Part shown: piece by piece, positions 1 to 12,339 of the stretch
How positions within the stretch are numbered: position 1 is the stretch's first letter
Layout: each line of letters opens with the position of its first letter
Assembly: GCA_030770545.1 (NCBI GenBank)
Contig: CM061094.1
Span: forward strand, 4,573,001 to 4,637,000
DNA from: Macropodus opercularis
Lineage: Eukaryota; Chordata; Actinopteri; Anabantiformes; Osphronemidae
Reading direction: 5' to 3'
Length of the DNA: 64,000 nt
Made by a program: the position numbers and the translations under genes
Notes under the pieces: generated by a model
Seen by the model: the letters and a program-made list of their open reading frames with translations, nothing else
Told to the model about the DNA's origin: nothing
Database searches by the model: none

Positions 1-27
1 CGTGCGTGCGTGCGTGCGTGCGTGTGT
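1..27. repeat. (CGTG)n simple repeat at the window edge
   Basis: Tandem CGTG units run from the first base to about position 27, so the tract probably continues outside the window. An open frame crossing it is an artefact of the repeat. Confidence 0.9.
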
Positions 28-99
28 CTGACTATTCCCTAGAGGCAGATAAAGACTGCTTCTTTCTAGGTGGCATGGCCCACAGTGAGTCCTATTATG

Positions 100-285
100 A
101 GCCTGTCATACACACTCACATCTACCACTGGACACATACACGTACACACACAGATCGACAGAGATCAACACACAGGCACATAAATGTATTTGTCCCCAGA
201 CACAGAAACACACACAAAAATAGACAAAAAATGAAACGAGAAAGCGTACGAGAGAGAGAGAGACAGAGAAAGAGAGCACCATAAC
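100..285. repeat. CA-rich then GA-rich low-complexity DNA
   Basis: Interrupted CA repeats (about 105-235) pass into an AGAG tract (about 250-275). Open frames here on both strands translate to His/Thr/Arg-rich or Ser/Leu/Val-rich low-complexity peptides and are not genes. Confidence 0.75.
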
Positions 286-2097
286 AAGCTCAAATAAGAG
301 GAGCTGAAGACGAGGTAGACATAAGCAAAAAAATGGAACCATCAAATCCTTGCTTGATATCTCGCTCACACATGCACTACGTTATTTCTTGCTTTCTGTC
401 CTCTGACTCTACCTTTGCTAGAGATTGCTGTGTGGTGGAGCACTTAGCCCTGATTTGTTCGTGCGGATTAGGCAGAGAAGCGTGTTAGTTGGCGCCCAAC
501 ACACCACAAACACACACGCCCGTAGACACAGAATGCAACAATTGGTTAGATTCCCCAAGGTTCCGTTTGAGCAGGCTCATCCCTCCAGAGGCCATTAACT
601 ACACCCACACACACACACATATGGTGTTAACCACTTGAACTTGCTAAGGAAGGTGTCAGCTGTTAATGTAAAAAATGAATTCCAGACATTACATCTGCTG
701 TCACATACCTGTGACACTGTGAACCTTGGTGTCTTGCGTGAAAGAGAGGAAGAATGAAACTGAGGAAGTAAATCAGGGCAATGGATGAAGGAGAATTTTA
801 TCCTGGCTACACTATGTTATACACACAGGCCACTTTCACTGCAATTCAAAACATGGGTGGTCTACACAGCACTGGCCAATTCCAGTTTAAAACCTAATTA
901 TTAATGACTATTAGCCCGTAAACCAGCAGAGACAAGTATACTCGTCCTCGCAGAGTGTGCCTTTTTTGGACTTAGACGTTTAAAAAAGCTACAGACATCT
1001 TTTTGTGGTGTTTTTTTTAGCTTTATGTGAGTTTAATCACATAAATCTGACAGGAGTGTTTTTTACCTCTCGCAATCCAATGTGTCGATACCATCAGATG
1101 CAAAGTTATTCCATATAGACTCATGCATTTTTTATTGCTTTCCTAACAAATTACTGTTAAAATTGCTCATATAGAGGAAGAAAGTGAATATGAATCCTTT
1201 TTAGAGGGTTGAATATGTCTGACGAATGCGGATAAAAAGCTTCAGCATCATGTAAGGAGAGTGATTACCTAACACTACCTAGTGGATGTGATGACTTGGT
1301 GTCGCATCCCTTTGTCTGACAATCGAATCCCTCCACCATGACATGTTTTCCATTAACTGGAAATCCTGCAATAAAAATGATGAAGGATATTTTTATAATA
1401 TTTCAGTTATAAAAAATTACTATAAAATTTTAAAAAGTACTATAATAACAACAAATAACAAAAATTGGTTTAAAATGAAACGTTGCTACAGAAATTATGA
1501 TTGACGGAGGGGTCAGAGAACTAGTGCTATTTCCTGTAAGCTCCATCCAATTAGATTTCCACACATTTCTCAGAAAATAGTTCCTTTTAAATCGCTGATT
1601 TACTTCTCCTGTTGCTACTGACATGAATTGTATCATCTATGCCTGAAGCAGCCACGCAAAGTCCATTACCCCTACTACTGTATGTTTTACAGATTGTTGT
1701 ATTAGCTTGTACGACTTGGATCTTCAGAAGAATTTTCTCTTGTGAGCTGGAGTTTCTCGTTGTTAACCTATTCTAACTGATGTATGTTGCTCAGTTTACG
1801 AGAAGTCTTTTTCTTCATACTTCATATTGTATTGTCTTGGCTACACCCTGTTTTTGTGCCATTTGTCGTCTTTGTTGAGTTAGTCATTATTTGAGCATCT
1901 CACAACTGTCAGTCACACATTCAAATACGTTGGCTCACTTTATGCTTCATTCTATGGTGGTTAAAACATGTTATGGAAACAGTGACAGATGCTAATTTGG
2001 AGAAGAATAAATATGATTAATCATTTCAGGTTTAAATCATGCATTGTGAAAACACCACTAGCTTTTTTGGCTAGGGATTCCAAAAGCCAAACTCTTA
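286..2097. other. Unassigned AT-rich DNA
   Basis: No coding region, RNA gene or recognised repeat apart from a short (AC)n run near 604-619. Frames are short and of random composition. Confidence 0.6.
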
Positions 2098-2224
2098 TAC
2101 TCACTCACTCATCATCTAAACAGCTTTATCCTCATAAGGACAGGAAAGGTGCTGGAGCCCTTCCCAGCTGTCATTTGGACAAGAGGCAGGGAACACCCTG
2201 GACAGGTAGCCAATTTATCATAGA
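2098..2224 (-). repeat. SINE-like teleost repeat, 3' part, reverse orientation
   Basis: The block reading ATCATCTAAACAGCTTTATC, followed by the 'gctggagccc...cccagctg' and 'caccctggacaggtagcc' motifs, matches the reverse complement of the tail of the tRNA-like SINE-type repeat common in teleosts (compare 58664-58955). It is diverged and only the 3' half is present. The family is recognised from memory of the consensus, not from a search. Confidence 0.65.
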
Positions 2225-3895
2225 TAGCACCAATTCACAATGAAAGTCATCTCAAGATACTTTTTAAAGTTTGCCTAAAGATAGGATCAAGTTTCCTGGA
2301 TTAAATGTTTTTAAGTAAATAATGAAGCATAAAAAGTTGAATAAAAAAAAGCGTTGACCACAATAAGGATCTTACATTATTGTTTTAAGGTACAATATTG
2401 TATTGTCTCCACCTTTTGGAGCTCAGCCATATTGAGAAATTCCTGTAATACTATACATAAATAAAACTTGCTGAAAATACCTATTGGTATCCTGACTGAA
2501 TTACCAACTAAATTCAGCTCCACAACATGACGATAAAACGTCATTGTTGCCATGGCAAACTCACACTTGGCAGGAGTAATAGGATGCTGCACTTGAGCCA
2601 AGAGCTTGAACAAAGCATGGATGTACTGTAAAAGACAATGCCAAGTAGTCCTACAAAGCAGAGTGATCTAGGTAAACGTGATCCATTTGTGTCAGACATG
2701 TGCTTCATGCTGTTTGGTTGCACCCTGTGAATGACGGATTAATCAAAGCACAAACAGAGGGTTCTCTGCATCAAACCCATTACAAACAATAATGTCAAAG
2801 GTGTCGATACTTGCATTTGGCAAGAAATTGACATTCACTATTAATTTTTAATGCTGAAACAGCAGTTTTCCAATGATCATTAGTGTGTCAAAACATTACA
2901 TTTAACCACAGTCAGAATAATCATCATGTTAAATTACAACACTTGTACACAATGTAAAAAACAGTATTTGCCACACTCCAAATGCAAATTGTTGTTGTTT
3001 TTTCAAAGAAAAGAAAGGTGAACCATCACCCCAGCCCCAGGCAAACTACACCATCCCTCCTTTAAGCCAGAGAAAGAGCAAACATAGAGACAAGTTCATC
3101 TCATGGTGCTTCAGATGATCAGGGGAAGAGCTTTTAGTACTGGAGTTATTTTTCCTGCAGACTATCACACATACTGTCACAGACCTAATGCTCAGAAGAC
3201 CCAGGAGCAAAAGCAGGACATTTTAAATTGTTTACAACCTAATTGCAATCAACAATACTATAAAACTGGAAAGGTATCATACATACAAAGAACTAAACTT
3301 AAATGAAATAATTGTAATAGTAGGCCCTTATAACATAAACCGAGGTCAACAAAACAAACAGCAGCTTCAAGCCTTTAACCAAACATAACTGATGTAACAA
3401 TTAACATACAAGGAGGGTATATACAGCAAAGACAATGGCTAGCCTACTTCAATGGTCAGGATGGTTAACAATATACAATACATTTAAACTAATTACAAAC
3501 ATTAAACTTAATACCAATACAAAATGAAAAAAGCAAAATAATTGCACAACAAACTAACAATAAACCAAATACCTCTTTTAAACAAATCCTCAAAATAAGT
3601 TTAAATGAAATAACAACTGGCCCATTCCCCCTCATCTGCACACACAGTTGGTCTCTGTGTCCTGGTCTCTTGAGTATAAAAAAAAACCCTTCAACAGGCA
3701 CCCAATCTTTAACCAGAACACAAACAATCAAATTAAACAATCATCAAGACAGAATATTAACTAAAATGTGTGCACTTTAATTAGATAACAAACTGCCAAA
3801 ATACAGTGTGTATGAAATCAAAAGACTATGCGTGGTCATTAACTGATGCCTGTATTAAAGAAAACTTGGTGTACAGTATAGTTAGTTTAGAAGTC
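2225..3895. other. Unassigned AT-rich DNA
   Basis: No supported gene or recognised repeat. Short frames on both strands (for example 2377-2613, minus) show no family motif. Confidence 0.55.
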
Positions 3896-4020
3896 TAGAA
3901 GTTTAGAGTCACTAATTAATCTAACTGTTTGTCTCTGGACAGTGAGAGGATGCTGGAGTATGTGGGGAAAACCTAGGGAGAACATGTAACATGCTGCACA
4001 AGATTAAAATCCAGATCATT
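3896..4020 (-). repeat. Decayed SINE-like repeat, reverse orientation
   Basis: The order 'gagtcactaattaatctaac', 'tctggacagtgagaggatgctggagta' and 'gggagaacatg' corresponds to the reversed middle section of the teleost SINE-like family (gap-ridden 'agtccaaagacatgcatgttaggttaat' region). Strongly diverged. Confidence 0.5.
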
Positions 4021-6130
4021 TTAGCTGTGAGCAACAGCAGGCACTGAATGCTAGACTACTGTTCTGCCTTCCATTCTATGTATTCTGTATTCTAATAAAG
4101 CTTTAGACAGTATGCATCAAATCCACACCAGTCACTCTAAATGTAGTTAATGTATATTTAAAAGAAACAATATCTACCGATTACACCAACACTATCATGC
4201 TTGTTACAATCACACAAAATCAGGTTTACTCAGGTATTTTATTATCAGGTATATTTACTTACAAAAACTGCCTCTGAAGGGAATTAACTGAAGCCAATGT
4301 GCAGATGAGCACCTACAGTTTGCTTGTATTGATTGATTGAAGCAAAATCTTCTACAAGGCAATTTCTCTCTGCTTTATTAAATTAAATCACATTTCATTA
4401 ATAACCAGTTATATGCCAAAAGATCTTTGAGCCAATCTACAAATTCATTAAGGGATCAAATGGAACATATTGCATGCTGTTGCCAGTTCTCCAGATAACT
4501 TATTTAGTAAGTCCAAAATGCAGTATGTGTGTGTGTTTTGCAGTAGAAAAGTTCAAGTTCCTGTGGTAAACTTTTTCTTTAACTGTAAGAACACTGAAGA
4601 GTTAGAGAGAGGGGAGGAAGAACGTGAAGGAAGGAGACAAAGAGACAAAGGAATTATCTCCCATTTTCCTCCACAGATGACAAGGGTAAAATAATTATTA
4701 TCACACAAACAATAATCTGTCTTTCCTGTGCTGTCTCCCCTAAGTCGCATCCATAGCTCCAGGCAGATAATATACTGGACTGCCTGAGATGCATTTGAAT
4801 ATTTCTTTGGCAGGAAATCACATTACTGGCTATTAAAAACTAATTATTTGTACATAAATTCCCTGCAAGTTTGAGCTTAGTCTTGGCAGATGCCTGCGTG
4901 TTTGTTTATGTGTGTGTTGTTGCGAAGTTCGATGCTAAGGCAGTTAGCGTGTGGGGCGTTGCAGTGTTGTGTTTATTAAAAAAGCAGACAGCCTCTCCAT
5001 CATCAACTCCATACACACACACTCACGCGCTAAAACTATATTTCATAGAGAAATGCATGATAATGTATTTAAGACACTTAGCATAGACTTGGAGACGGGG
5101 GTATAAAAAAAGGGGGAAAAAAAAGAAAGAAAGAAAGAAAGAGAGAAAGAAAATAATTAAATCACCATGAAAGACTCTGAACATTAAAAAAAGCAAAAAT
5201 ATAACATCGATGTTGCAATAAAGGATATGATGGAGGAGATGGACATTGAAACAAAGTCCAAGGGCAGGAGATAGTCAGGGACTCACCTCACGGCAGTATA
5301 AATCAGCTGGGAAATCAAACTAAAAAATATGGCTGTGCACCAAAGAAAGTGCTGTTGTTTCCTGGATTATCTTCAATGGCTTCACTTGATTTGCAGTGTA
5401 GGAAGCCCAACATTATAACATTGTGAATCAGAATACAGGTGTGACTTAGTCCAGTCCCAGTATATTTGAGTCATCAAATTTGAATATTGATGTGATTTGA
5501 TTAATTGATTAATATTGATTTGAATATCGAACATATCTATTTAAAGTTGTTGTGTGTGTTGACTGAATAACAAAACAATATAGGCAATGTAACACTGCAA
5601 CACATTGTACTGTACACTCTTCTAGTAAGAGTAATGTATACAGTATATACAGTTGTTGTATAAGGACATTTAAACTTATCTTTAGTGAGCTTTCTACAGT
5701 CACAGTGCACTTTGCTATACAGGAGGTATATGGTCTCATGGAATGTTGTAGGGATGACATTTTATAGGCCAGCCTGGGACCAGCCTGGGACTTGGCATCA
5801 CCATGGCTTTCTTAACAAAAAGTCAATCAAATGTTTCACTTGGGGTTTTGGATTATTGCAGTACTTGCACTACAGTCACAATACATCTCCAAAAAAACCC
5901 TTTCCTCTTAGCATGATCTGGTATAAAAGGACATTGGCTAGTTAGTAATGTCACACTTTCATTTTCTACAACAATGTGTCTTTTGCCAGGATAACAGTTC
6001 CACTCATTTCCACAGATAAAACAATTCCACTTGGGTCCAATGTGATAAACAATATCCGTAAAAGTAATTAAAGACATTTAAATAATATCTAAACTAACAG
6101 CATCTTCAATCAGTGCTAAATTTCAGGTTG
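4021..6130. other. Unassigned AT-rich DNA
   Basis: No supported gene. A short tandem duplication of 'cagcctggga' lies at about 5771-5792, and an (AAAG)n tract is listed separately. Confidence 0.55.
5123..5152 (+). repeat. (AAAG)n purine tract
   Basis: About seven AAAG units, one interrupted, preceded by a run of G and A. Simple repeat only. Confidence 0.85.
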
Positions 6131-6365
6131 TTTTGTAGTGCTGGGCCCAGTTGGGTGGCAAGAACCTCACTATGGTTCACCTCATTATGAACCTAGGTTT
6201 CAATACTGGGTCTGGACAAGTTCTGTGTTCACATGTTCTCCCTGCATCTGTGTTGGTTATCACTTTGTACTCATTATGCTTCCTGTTACAAACCAAACAT
6301 ATTGATTTATATTAGGATTGGTTGGTGGTTCTAAATTGCCTATACTGTATATTTAAATATAAGTT
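6131..6365 (+). repeat. Decayed SINE-like teleost repeat
   Basis: Ordered landmarks of the same family as 58664-58955 are visible in plus orientation: a diverged head with 'gggtggcaagaacctcac', then 'tgttcacatgttctccctgcat', then 'ggtggttctaaattgcctat'. The degree of decay suggests an old insertion. Confidence 0.55.
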
Positions 6366-9049
6366 TAATTTTATATTAATTCTTAGGGGAGTGGATAAAT
6401 AGACAGGCCTAGTTGAACTGTCTGAGTTACAGTATAGGAAACATCACTGTTTAACTGCAAAAAGCCTTTGTGTGAGACTGCATCAAGTCATGACAATAGT
6501 GTTACCTCAAGATTTTGTCACCTTTATCATCTTAATAATTTCACTTTAATCACCTGACATTTCAGATGTAATTACTAAAACGGAACACCTTTTCTATAAT
6601 TAGAGCCTCTCTTCCCCTTGTGGCATTTAGGAGACAAAAACTGGTGCCAATTCTTTTTCATAAATTTATAAAATTAAAAGTAAAAATATGATATGATGTG
6701 TTACTAAACAGGGTGCACATAGGGATCTCACAGATGAAGAACAACAGTCCTATACAGAAGGTGCTGCTTTACCCGCCACACACGTTATTGTTTAATGGGA
6801 TACTAGTTACTATGGACAGGTGATGAGCAGCCCATTTCCCTGCAGTCTTTGTCTGGTGTTGTCAGGTGTTTTTCCATCTAGAACTCCCTCATTAATAGCC
6901 TTCATTAATGTTTCATGGTTGGATTACCCTGGCACTTTGACTTTGAATTGGTTTCAGCTTTGGGTCAAACCAACACTAGTGTAATGGGCTTTGTAGTTCT
7001 TAAATGTTTGGTTTCTTGTATATTTTTGCTCTGCACAACTGTACAGTATGTAGTTCAATCAATGCAAAACATTTTAAATGTTGGATGCTGCCCTTGTCTT
7101 TCTTTCGTAATATCCTCAGGTAAATGTGCGTAAATGAGGACAAGTATAAACAGAATACATAAGGGGTTAGTAAGCTTATCAAAATAGCAACCACATCTCG
7201 AGTAAATGTGAAAAGAATCAAAATGAGAAAGAACGACAGCGGTAACAGAACAGGACAGACAAAAAGTGAATGAAAGCAGAGGAAGCTGGTAGTGCATAGT
7301 GTCTGGGGTCCTGTTGAAAACCATTCAGTTTGGAGACATAAGGCTGAGTTGGCTTTACTGTGGATCAGCCCCTTGAGGTGCACGAGAGTTTTTATATGGT
7401 AAAAGTCTCTGGTGTCACATATGTTACAGTAAAATTACTTATTGCATCGCACTAGTCATATAAAAAGCAGACATTCACTTAGTATCTACTGAAAAGATAT
7501 TACTTCTGTGTTGCTATTCACTGCATTAAAGGAACAACTTAAAATAGACTTAATTGCAACATACCGATAAGCTATATTCAAAACTTTATACATTGCACTA
7601 TTTATGTCATACAAACTATACAGTCATGCTCAATAGATGCACAAAAATATTTATTTCTTGCTGCCAAAATAGTTGTAGATGTTATGTTAGCTTGTATGAG
7701 GTTGTGGTAGTAGGAACAGATGAGCTGATTGGACACAAGGGATGTACAGGGTTACAGAGGCGCACACACACAGGGGCAGAAGAACAGATGGACAGAAGGA
7801 TGGAAGAATGGCTGTGGACAGATGTATTGAGACCTCTGCAGGGGCACTGGCTAGGCGTTGTATATTAGCCAGCAAGGTCTTTAGTTCACAAGGTGGGTGG
7901 CTGATTGACTTCATGTGGTGTAAACTTTCTTATTAACAAACAAATCTATTTAGTGACTATAGCACATCTGAGAATCTGTCTTTTTAAATAGGTAAGTGGT
8001 GCATAAGATTTCACAGAATGATTTGACTAAAAATATGACTGAGCTGCACTATACTTTAGTTTTTTTGAATACCTAAATTTCTTTAGTGTTTTAAATGGTT
8101 ACCCTGAGGATATTTGTCCCCTTCTTCACCCCACTGCATGTGACCATGTGTTTTGATAAGCTTAGGATAGCACAAAGCATCGGTTTATTTCGCTGTGTCT
8201 GTGTAGATTCTCTTTGGGTCCTTTGGTTTCATGCAGTCATGTAAATAAATATAATGATAAATGAGCGAATGAGACAAATGCCTGTAGCTTCAGAAGGAAG
8301 ACAAGACTGAGTTCTAATGCACTCTTGTGTAAGTAGTCAGGTCTGTTTCCCAGCCCCAGTAGAACACACGCCCATTGCGGCTGAATAATCAATATGGGTG
8401 AGACTGCCGTGATGCAGTTTGGTTCTTTCTACAGCCAAGAGAACTGTAGCTAGTTACCTCTACTCTGTATCTGTGGTCCATAAAACAGGCATCAGTGTGC
8501 AGTGCCAGATGCCTTTCCCTCAGTCTGTAGGAGTGTGGGCAGGTTGTTAACTAATTTGTGTGGTTCAAATGCAAGGCAGCAAAGGTAAATATTTTCTCTC
8601 TTCTCATCAAGATCCCAAGACACGAGCCAGACAAGTTTGCGTGCAGCTTTGACACCAGTCATCCCAGATGCTGCATTTGGGAAGATAAATTGTTTTAGAA
8701 TACATTAACTTAATGGCCAACTACTGTAAGTTGACACTTCTAGTCAAGTTGGACAATCTACCAAGATTTCTTTAACAATAGTGAAAACTGACAATTAAGT
8801 CTCTGTTACAGTCACTAAGAAACTAACAAGATTTCTTTCACTGTAGTGTAACTAAGAAATTCCACCTCTTATAATACCTGGCCATGCACAGCTGTGGACC
8901 CAAAACACAAAGGTTTCACAAATAAATTAATCAAGTTAAGACAATAAACAAACTGTTTATGTAATCAAACAAGAACTTAAATATATACTTAAATATCTGC
9001 AAATGAAGGAAAACAGAAAGCTAGTGAGAACGACCACAAAAAAAACCCA
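6366..9049. other. Unassigned DNA
   Basis: No supported gene or repeat. Several 60-130 codon frames occur (for example 7000-7383 minus, 7554-7868 plus), but their translations are Cys/Phe/Leu-rich or biased, without motifs, and overlap each other on both strands. Confidence 0.55.
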
Positions 9050-9310
9050 ACACACCTTGGATCTTTATCAAGGCCTCTTCCCCGTAGGATAAAACTTCAG
9101 CCACTTGTATTTGGAATTGTCCCAGTGCTCATAACCATTGGTGAGAGTACGAACGTAGATTGCTTACTGGAGAAATAAGTGATTTGTCTCCCCAGCAAAC
9201 AGGTTGATTGCAATACTGCAGCTGATGCACCAATCCTAGTTCTCACACATCCTTCCTTGATTCAACTCCTCCACTTGAAAGCAGTTCCTTTTACATTCCA
9301 GAATTTAGGA
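9050..9310 (-). mobile_element. RTE/Rex3-like LINE fragment (C-terminal reverse transcriptase region)
   Basis: Read on the minus strand, this segment encodes remnants resembling the C-terminal part of the fish Rex3/RTE polyprotein: a 'VQVEELNQGRM' block followed, after stops, by 'AIYVRTLTNGYEHW', which parallels the 'SIYVPTLTYGHELW' stretch I recall for that family. Frameshifts and in-frame stops break the reading frame, so it is a dead fragment. The flanks do not continue into recognisable LINE sequence. Assignment to RTE/Rex3 rather than another non-LTR clade is from memory and moderately certain; that it is a LINE remnant is more secure. Confidence 0.65.
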
Positions 9311-10032
9311 CTGAAGGTGTCGTCATTATTCTCATCCCAGATTCACATTTCGCTGCATGCTGTCATGCAAGTCCTGGGCCAAAGAAGCCAAGAAAATTAT
9401 CCACAAAAAACAGATAAAATCCTATTGTCCCCATACAAGACCTTCGGATCCCCCAGGACAGTCCCACAGCATTCAGACTTAAAGTACTCAGCTCAACTTG
9501 ACTTCCGGGTTTGAACCTTTATTGTGAAGGTCTTCTCTGTCTCGTTTCTCACCAGCTCCACCAAATTACATGATTGAATTTACCTGGACCTTGTTCACTG
9601 CTCTCCCTTCTTAAGCTGTCTTCACAGGCTCCATGGCGTCAGATCGTCATTCGAATTCACGGAGTCGACACTCCAAGAGCTTCCACACTCACCAGGATCT
9701 TGCTCGGAGAGTCTATGAGTAACTGAAGCCTTACCTCAACTTTGAATCTACAACGACCGCTCTTCTGAAAATCCTCTGACTTCAACTTACACGGTGAAGT
9801 ACTCCTGTAAAGAACTTTTGAGCAACTCGCTTCCTAAAGTTACCAGCTAATGGCTAATCCGATGTTTACTCCTGTTATGAACCATTGAATGCCTCACTTC
9901 CTGGACCTTACCAGCTAACGGCTAATCCAATGTTTACTCCTGTTATGAACCATTGAACACCTTGCTTTCTGGATCTTACCAGCTAACGGAAACCCAATAC
10001 TTTGTTTTAGGGAACCCTTTGATTAAGTTTCT
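9311..10032. other. Unassigned segment upstream of a gypsy LTR
   Basis: A higher-CpG block (about 9530-9830) and a 68-bp tandem repeat (listed separately) lie between the LINE fragment and the gypsy 5' LTR. No coding frame is convincing. It may be part of another repeat, because it sits inside a dense transposon cluster. Confidence 0.45.
9836..9995 (+). repeat. 68-bp tandem repeat, about 2.4 copies
   Basis: The motif 'taccagctaaYggctaatcc' starts at 9841, 9909 and, in shortened form, 9977, giving a period of 68 bp. Copies 1 and 2 share 'tgtttactcctgttatgaac' and differ at only a few bases. The third copy is truncated just before the LTR at 10033. Confidence 0.85.
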
Positions 10033-10613
10033 TGTCACGGTCGGTCCTGCCCGTGAGAGAAACCGATCGGTCCAATCGTTTCTTCTCTGAACTCTAAATG
10101 TTGAGCATTCCTCTTTGGTTTCTGGATCGTGGTGTGTCTGGGGAACCTGTTCCGCCTCATCAGTTGTTGTGCTGCAAACAACCCTTCTGGACCATAATCG
10201 GCAACCCCCTTGGCTTGTACCCACCTACGGCCTACAATAAAACCACCCCTTCAGTTCCTCCTGGTTCATACACATCTACAGTTTTCCCCAGCTCATTGTC
10301 CATCCTCCTATCTTTCTATACCTCAACTCACGTCTGCGCTAACCATTCCTTGGTTCTCTCTCGTCCATGAACGCTGCACTTACTAAGTCACAGTATGTAT
10401 AAATTAGCTTAGTGGAATTCTCATTCCCTTTGCCCTGTATTGCAGCCCTAGTATTGACTCTCTCCTCTATATTCCAGATTTATGAAGAGACTTCTAGGGC
10501 GCTTGCAACACACCATTGTTAATTTGTTTAATAAACGTTCTAATCGAAGCTTTGGCTCTGCCTGATCTTTACTACTGCTGGTGCTCTCCTTACTGTACCA
10601 GCAAATCGTGACA
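10033..10613 (+). mobile_element. Ty3/gypsy-type 5' long terminal repeat
   Basis: The 581-bp segment begins TGTCACG and ends CGTGACA, a perfect 7-bp terminal inverted repeat of the TG...CA type expected of an LTR. It holds a TATA-like 'tgtataaatt' near 10396 and an AATAAA at 10530-10535, in the right order for promoter and polyadenylation signals. It is followed directly by a short leader and an ATG that looks like a gag start, which makes it the 5' LTR of a plus-strand element. The matching 3' LTR and target duplication are not seen: the 3' end of this element is missing beyond 13533. Confidence 0.75.
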
Positions 10614-10650
10614 GAACGATGGGACCAAACATGGATCCTGCAGAACCAAC
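10614..10650 (+). pseudogene. Leader and truncated gag start of the gypsy element
   Basis: Seventeen bases after the LTR an ATG at 10631 opens 'MDPAEPT', typical of fish gypsy Gag starts ('MDPA...'). The frame is cut after about seven codons by an unrelated sequence beginning TGTTGGGGGACAG at 10651. The segment after the LTR should hold the primer-binding site, but I could not match it to a tRNA. Gag, protease and most of reverse transcriptase are absent. Confidence 0.6.
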
Positions 10651-10837
10651 TGTTGGGGGACAGAGGAGCATAAATTCTGATAATAATAATATCTATAATT
10701 TAGATATTATCTAGATTTATCATTGATAGATTAATTAATTAAGATTAGATGGCGATCTATCAAATGATTGGGGCACCACCCTGGTTACCAGGGACCAACA
10801 ACAAGTCATAAGTTAAGCACAATCTCAATAAAAGCAT
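10651..10837 (+). other. Uncharacterised LTR-like insertion, left part
   Basis: Starts TGTTGGGG exactly where gag is interrupted and contains 'ctcaataaaagc' (about 10824), which resembles a retroviral polyadenylation signal. AT-rich, with TAATTAATTAAG. Probably the left part of an LTR-type insertion into gag, itself later split by the pogo-like element. The family is not recognised and no viral gene is visible. Confidence 0.4.
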
Positions 10838-11599
10838 TACCGTATTATCCGCATTATAAGGCGCACCTAAAAGCCAAAATTTTTCTCAAACATCGTCCGT
10901 GCGCCTTATAACCCGGTGCACCTTATGTGTGGACTGAGTTCCAAAATCTGTAAAAATGTTGCTATGCGACTTTGGTAAATGCTCTGCTTGATTGACTGTC
11001 GGACCATTTGCCGCGAACACAGGGATGAAATACGTATACTCCGTACGCTAGCCACGATAAACCGATAACGATACACGATAAATAAAGGTGTATGTATAGA
11101 GACCGGATGGTTTTTTCCATCACCGTCCCTGTTGATCTGCGACTTCATGCACTCCCATCTCACCGCTTCCGTGAAAAAGCAGGTGAAGCAAATGAATCGT
11201 TCTGGGAGGATTAACAAAAGACTCCAACCGCTGGACATTGGTGTAAGCAGGGCGTTCTAAGTGAAGTTACGAGCGGTGTGGGAGCGATGGTTGACAGACG
11301 GCGAACACTAAGACTGGGAGGCAGATGAGGATTTTGATGGATTTGTGGGAGAAGATTGATTAAAAATAATGTGAGAGTAATGTTAAATAGTTAATAAGTT
11401 CTACTAAACTCACTGTTTTGCTTCTGTTACCTTTTTTTCGTAGACCGTATTTTTTAGCATGCATACTAGCATTACGGGTACTAGTACCCGTAATTGAGAC
11501 TGCGCCTTATAATCCGGTGCGCCTTATGTATGGTTTAAGTACGGAAATAGACCCCTTAAATGCGACTGCGCCTTATAATGCGATGTGTGTAATTACCTA
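10838..11599 (+). mobile_element. Pogo/Tigger-like DNA transposon, deleted
   Basis: The left end 'TAccgtattatccgcatta' with 'taaggcgcacc' matches the terminal repeat of a pogo-like family widespread in vertebrates, and the right end carries its inverse 'gcgccttataatgcg' near 11568-11582 before it degenerates. Subterminal 'gcgccttataaYccggtgc' copies lie at about 10901 and 11504 on the same strand. A TA flanks the left end, as expected for this superfamily. The interior keeps only the C-terminal transposase region (listed separately). The right boundary is uncertain by 10-20 bp. Confidence 0.8.
11130..11359 (+). pseudogene. Pogo-like transposase, C-terminal remnant
   Basis: The plus strand encodes a remnant of the end of a pogo/Tigger DDE domain: 'ICDFMHSHLTASVKKQVKQM', then 'LQPLDIGVSRAF', a stop, 'VKLRAVWERWLTDGEH', another stop and 'DWEADEDFDGFVGED'. 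'LQPLDIGVNRAFK' followed by a 'WERWM.DGEH' block is what I recall for this family in fish. The upstream DNA-binding domain and the first catalytic acidic residues are gone, so the copy cannot encode an active enzyme. Confidence 0.8.
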
Positions 11600-12339
11600 A
11601 TATTAAATAATGATTGATTTAGCAGTGAAGGGCGAAATTCGAGCCACAGCCGTGAGCTCAGCTAGTGTTGCAAACCATATACCAATAATCACAGGCAACG
11701 ACTAATTAAACTATGACAACTTTATTATGTAAACAATGATGATTATGATCAACAATTATTCAAACAACAAGTACATCACAAGTTAATAATTAATAAAACA
11801 AACAAAAGGATTGCTATTCTATTGTCTGTGTGTGTGTGCGCTAAGTAGATGTGTGTGTGTGTGTTGTCTCTCCTTGGCGTGGCAGACGCTCGTTGGGGCA
11901 CTGGCAACGAGGCGCTCTCGTTGGGGTCATGGGTACGGCGGCAAATCAGAAGCGGGCGGACGGCGGTCTCTTTCTATCGGGCTGGCGTTGGCGAGTGAAC
12001 AGCTCGACGTGGATACAGGTCTGAGTGGAGTTAGAGCCAGGCTCGTTTCTTGGCTTCCTCTCAGCGTCCGGTGGGGTTGCTGTGTCGGCTCAGGCTGGCG
12101 GTGGCAAGGAAGGAAAAAGAGAGGCCGCTGGAGCTGGATGAGGGACTCGACGCACTGGTAGAGAGGAAGGAAGAGGGCCGGCAGGAAGAGCAGAAGAGGG
12201 ACGAGAAAGAAGAAGCGGAAGAAGAGAGCGACCTGTGCCATGTTGGTCGGTTTTATCGGAGCGGACCTTGGACTCGCCCACCGAGACCTGCAGCCAATTG
12301 CTGCTTGTGATTCCGGTGACTCATGTTTTTCACATCTGG
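11600..12339. other. Uncharacterised insertion, right part; GC-rich CpG block
   Basis: About 200 bp of AT-rich DNA are followed by (TG)n tracts (11824-11870) and a GC- and CpG-rich block (about 11870-12330), then abruptly by gypsy RNase H sequence at 12340. Frames are open on both strands, including a 156-codon minus-strand frame (11927-12397) with a Phe/Leu-rich stretch, but composition explains this and the frame runs into gypsy sequence. I recognise no protein family. It is probably the other half of the insertion that begins at 10651. Confidence 0.4.

Noticed and set aside
5280..5340. Minus-strand donor-like 'GAG|gtgagt' near 5285
   Set aside because: The block before it is only about 20 bp after a possible acceptor and has no supported frame.
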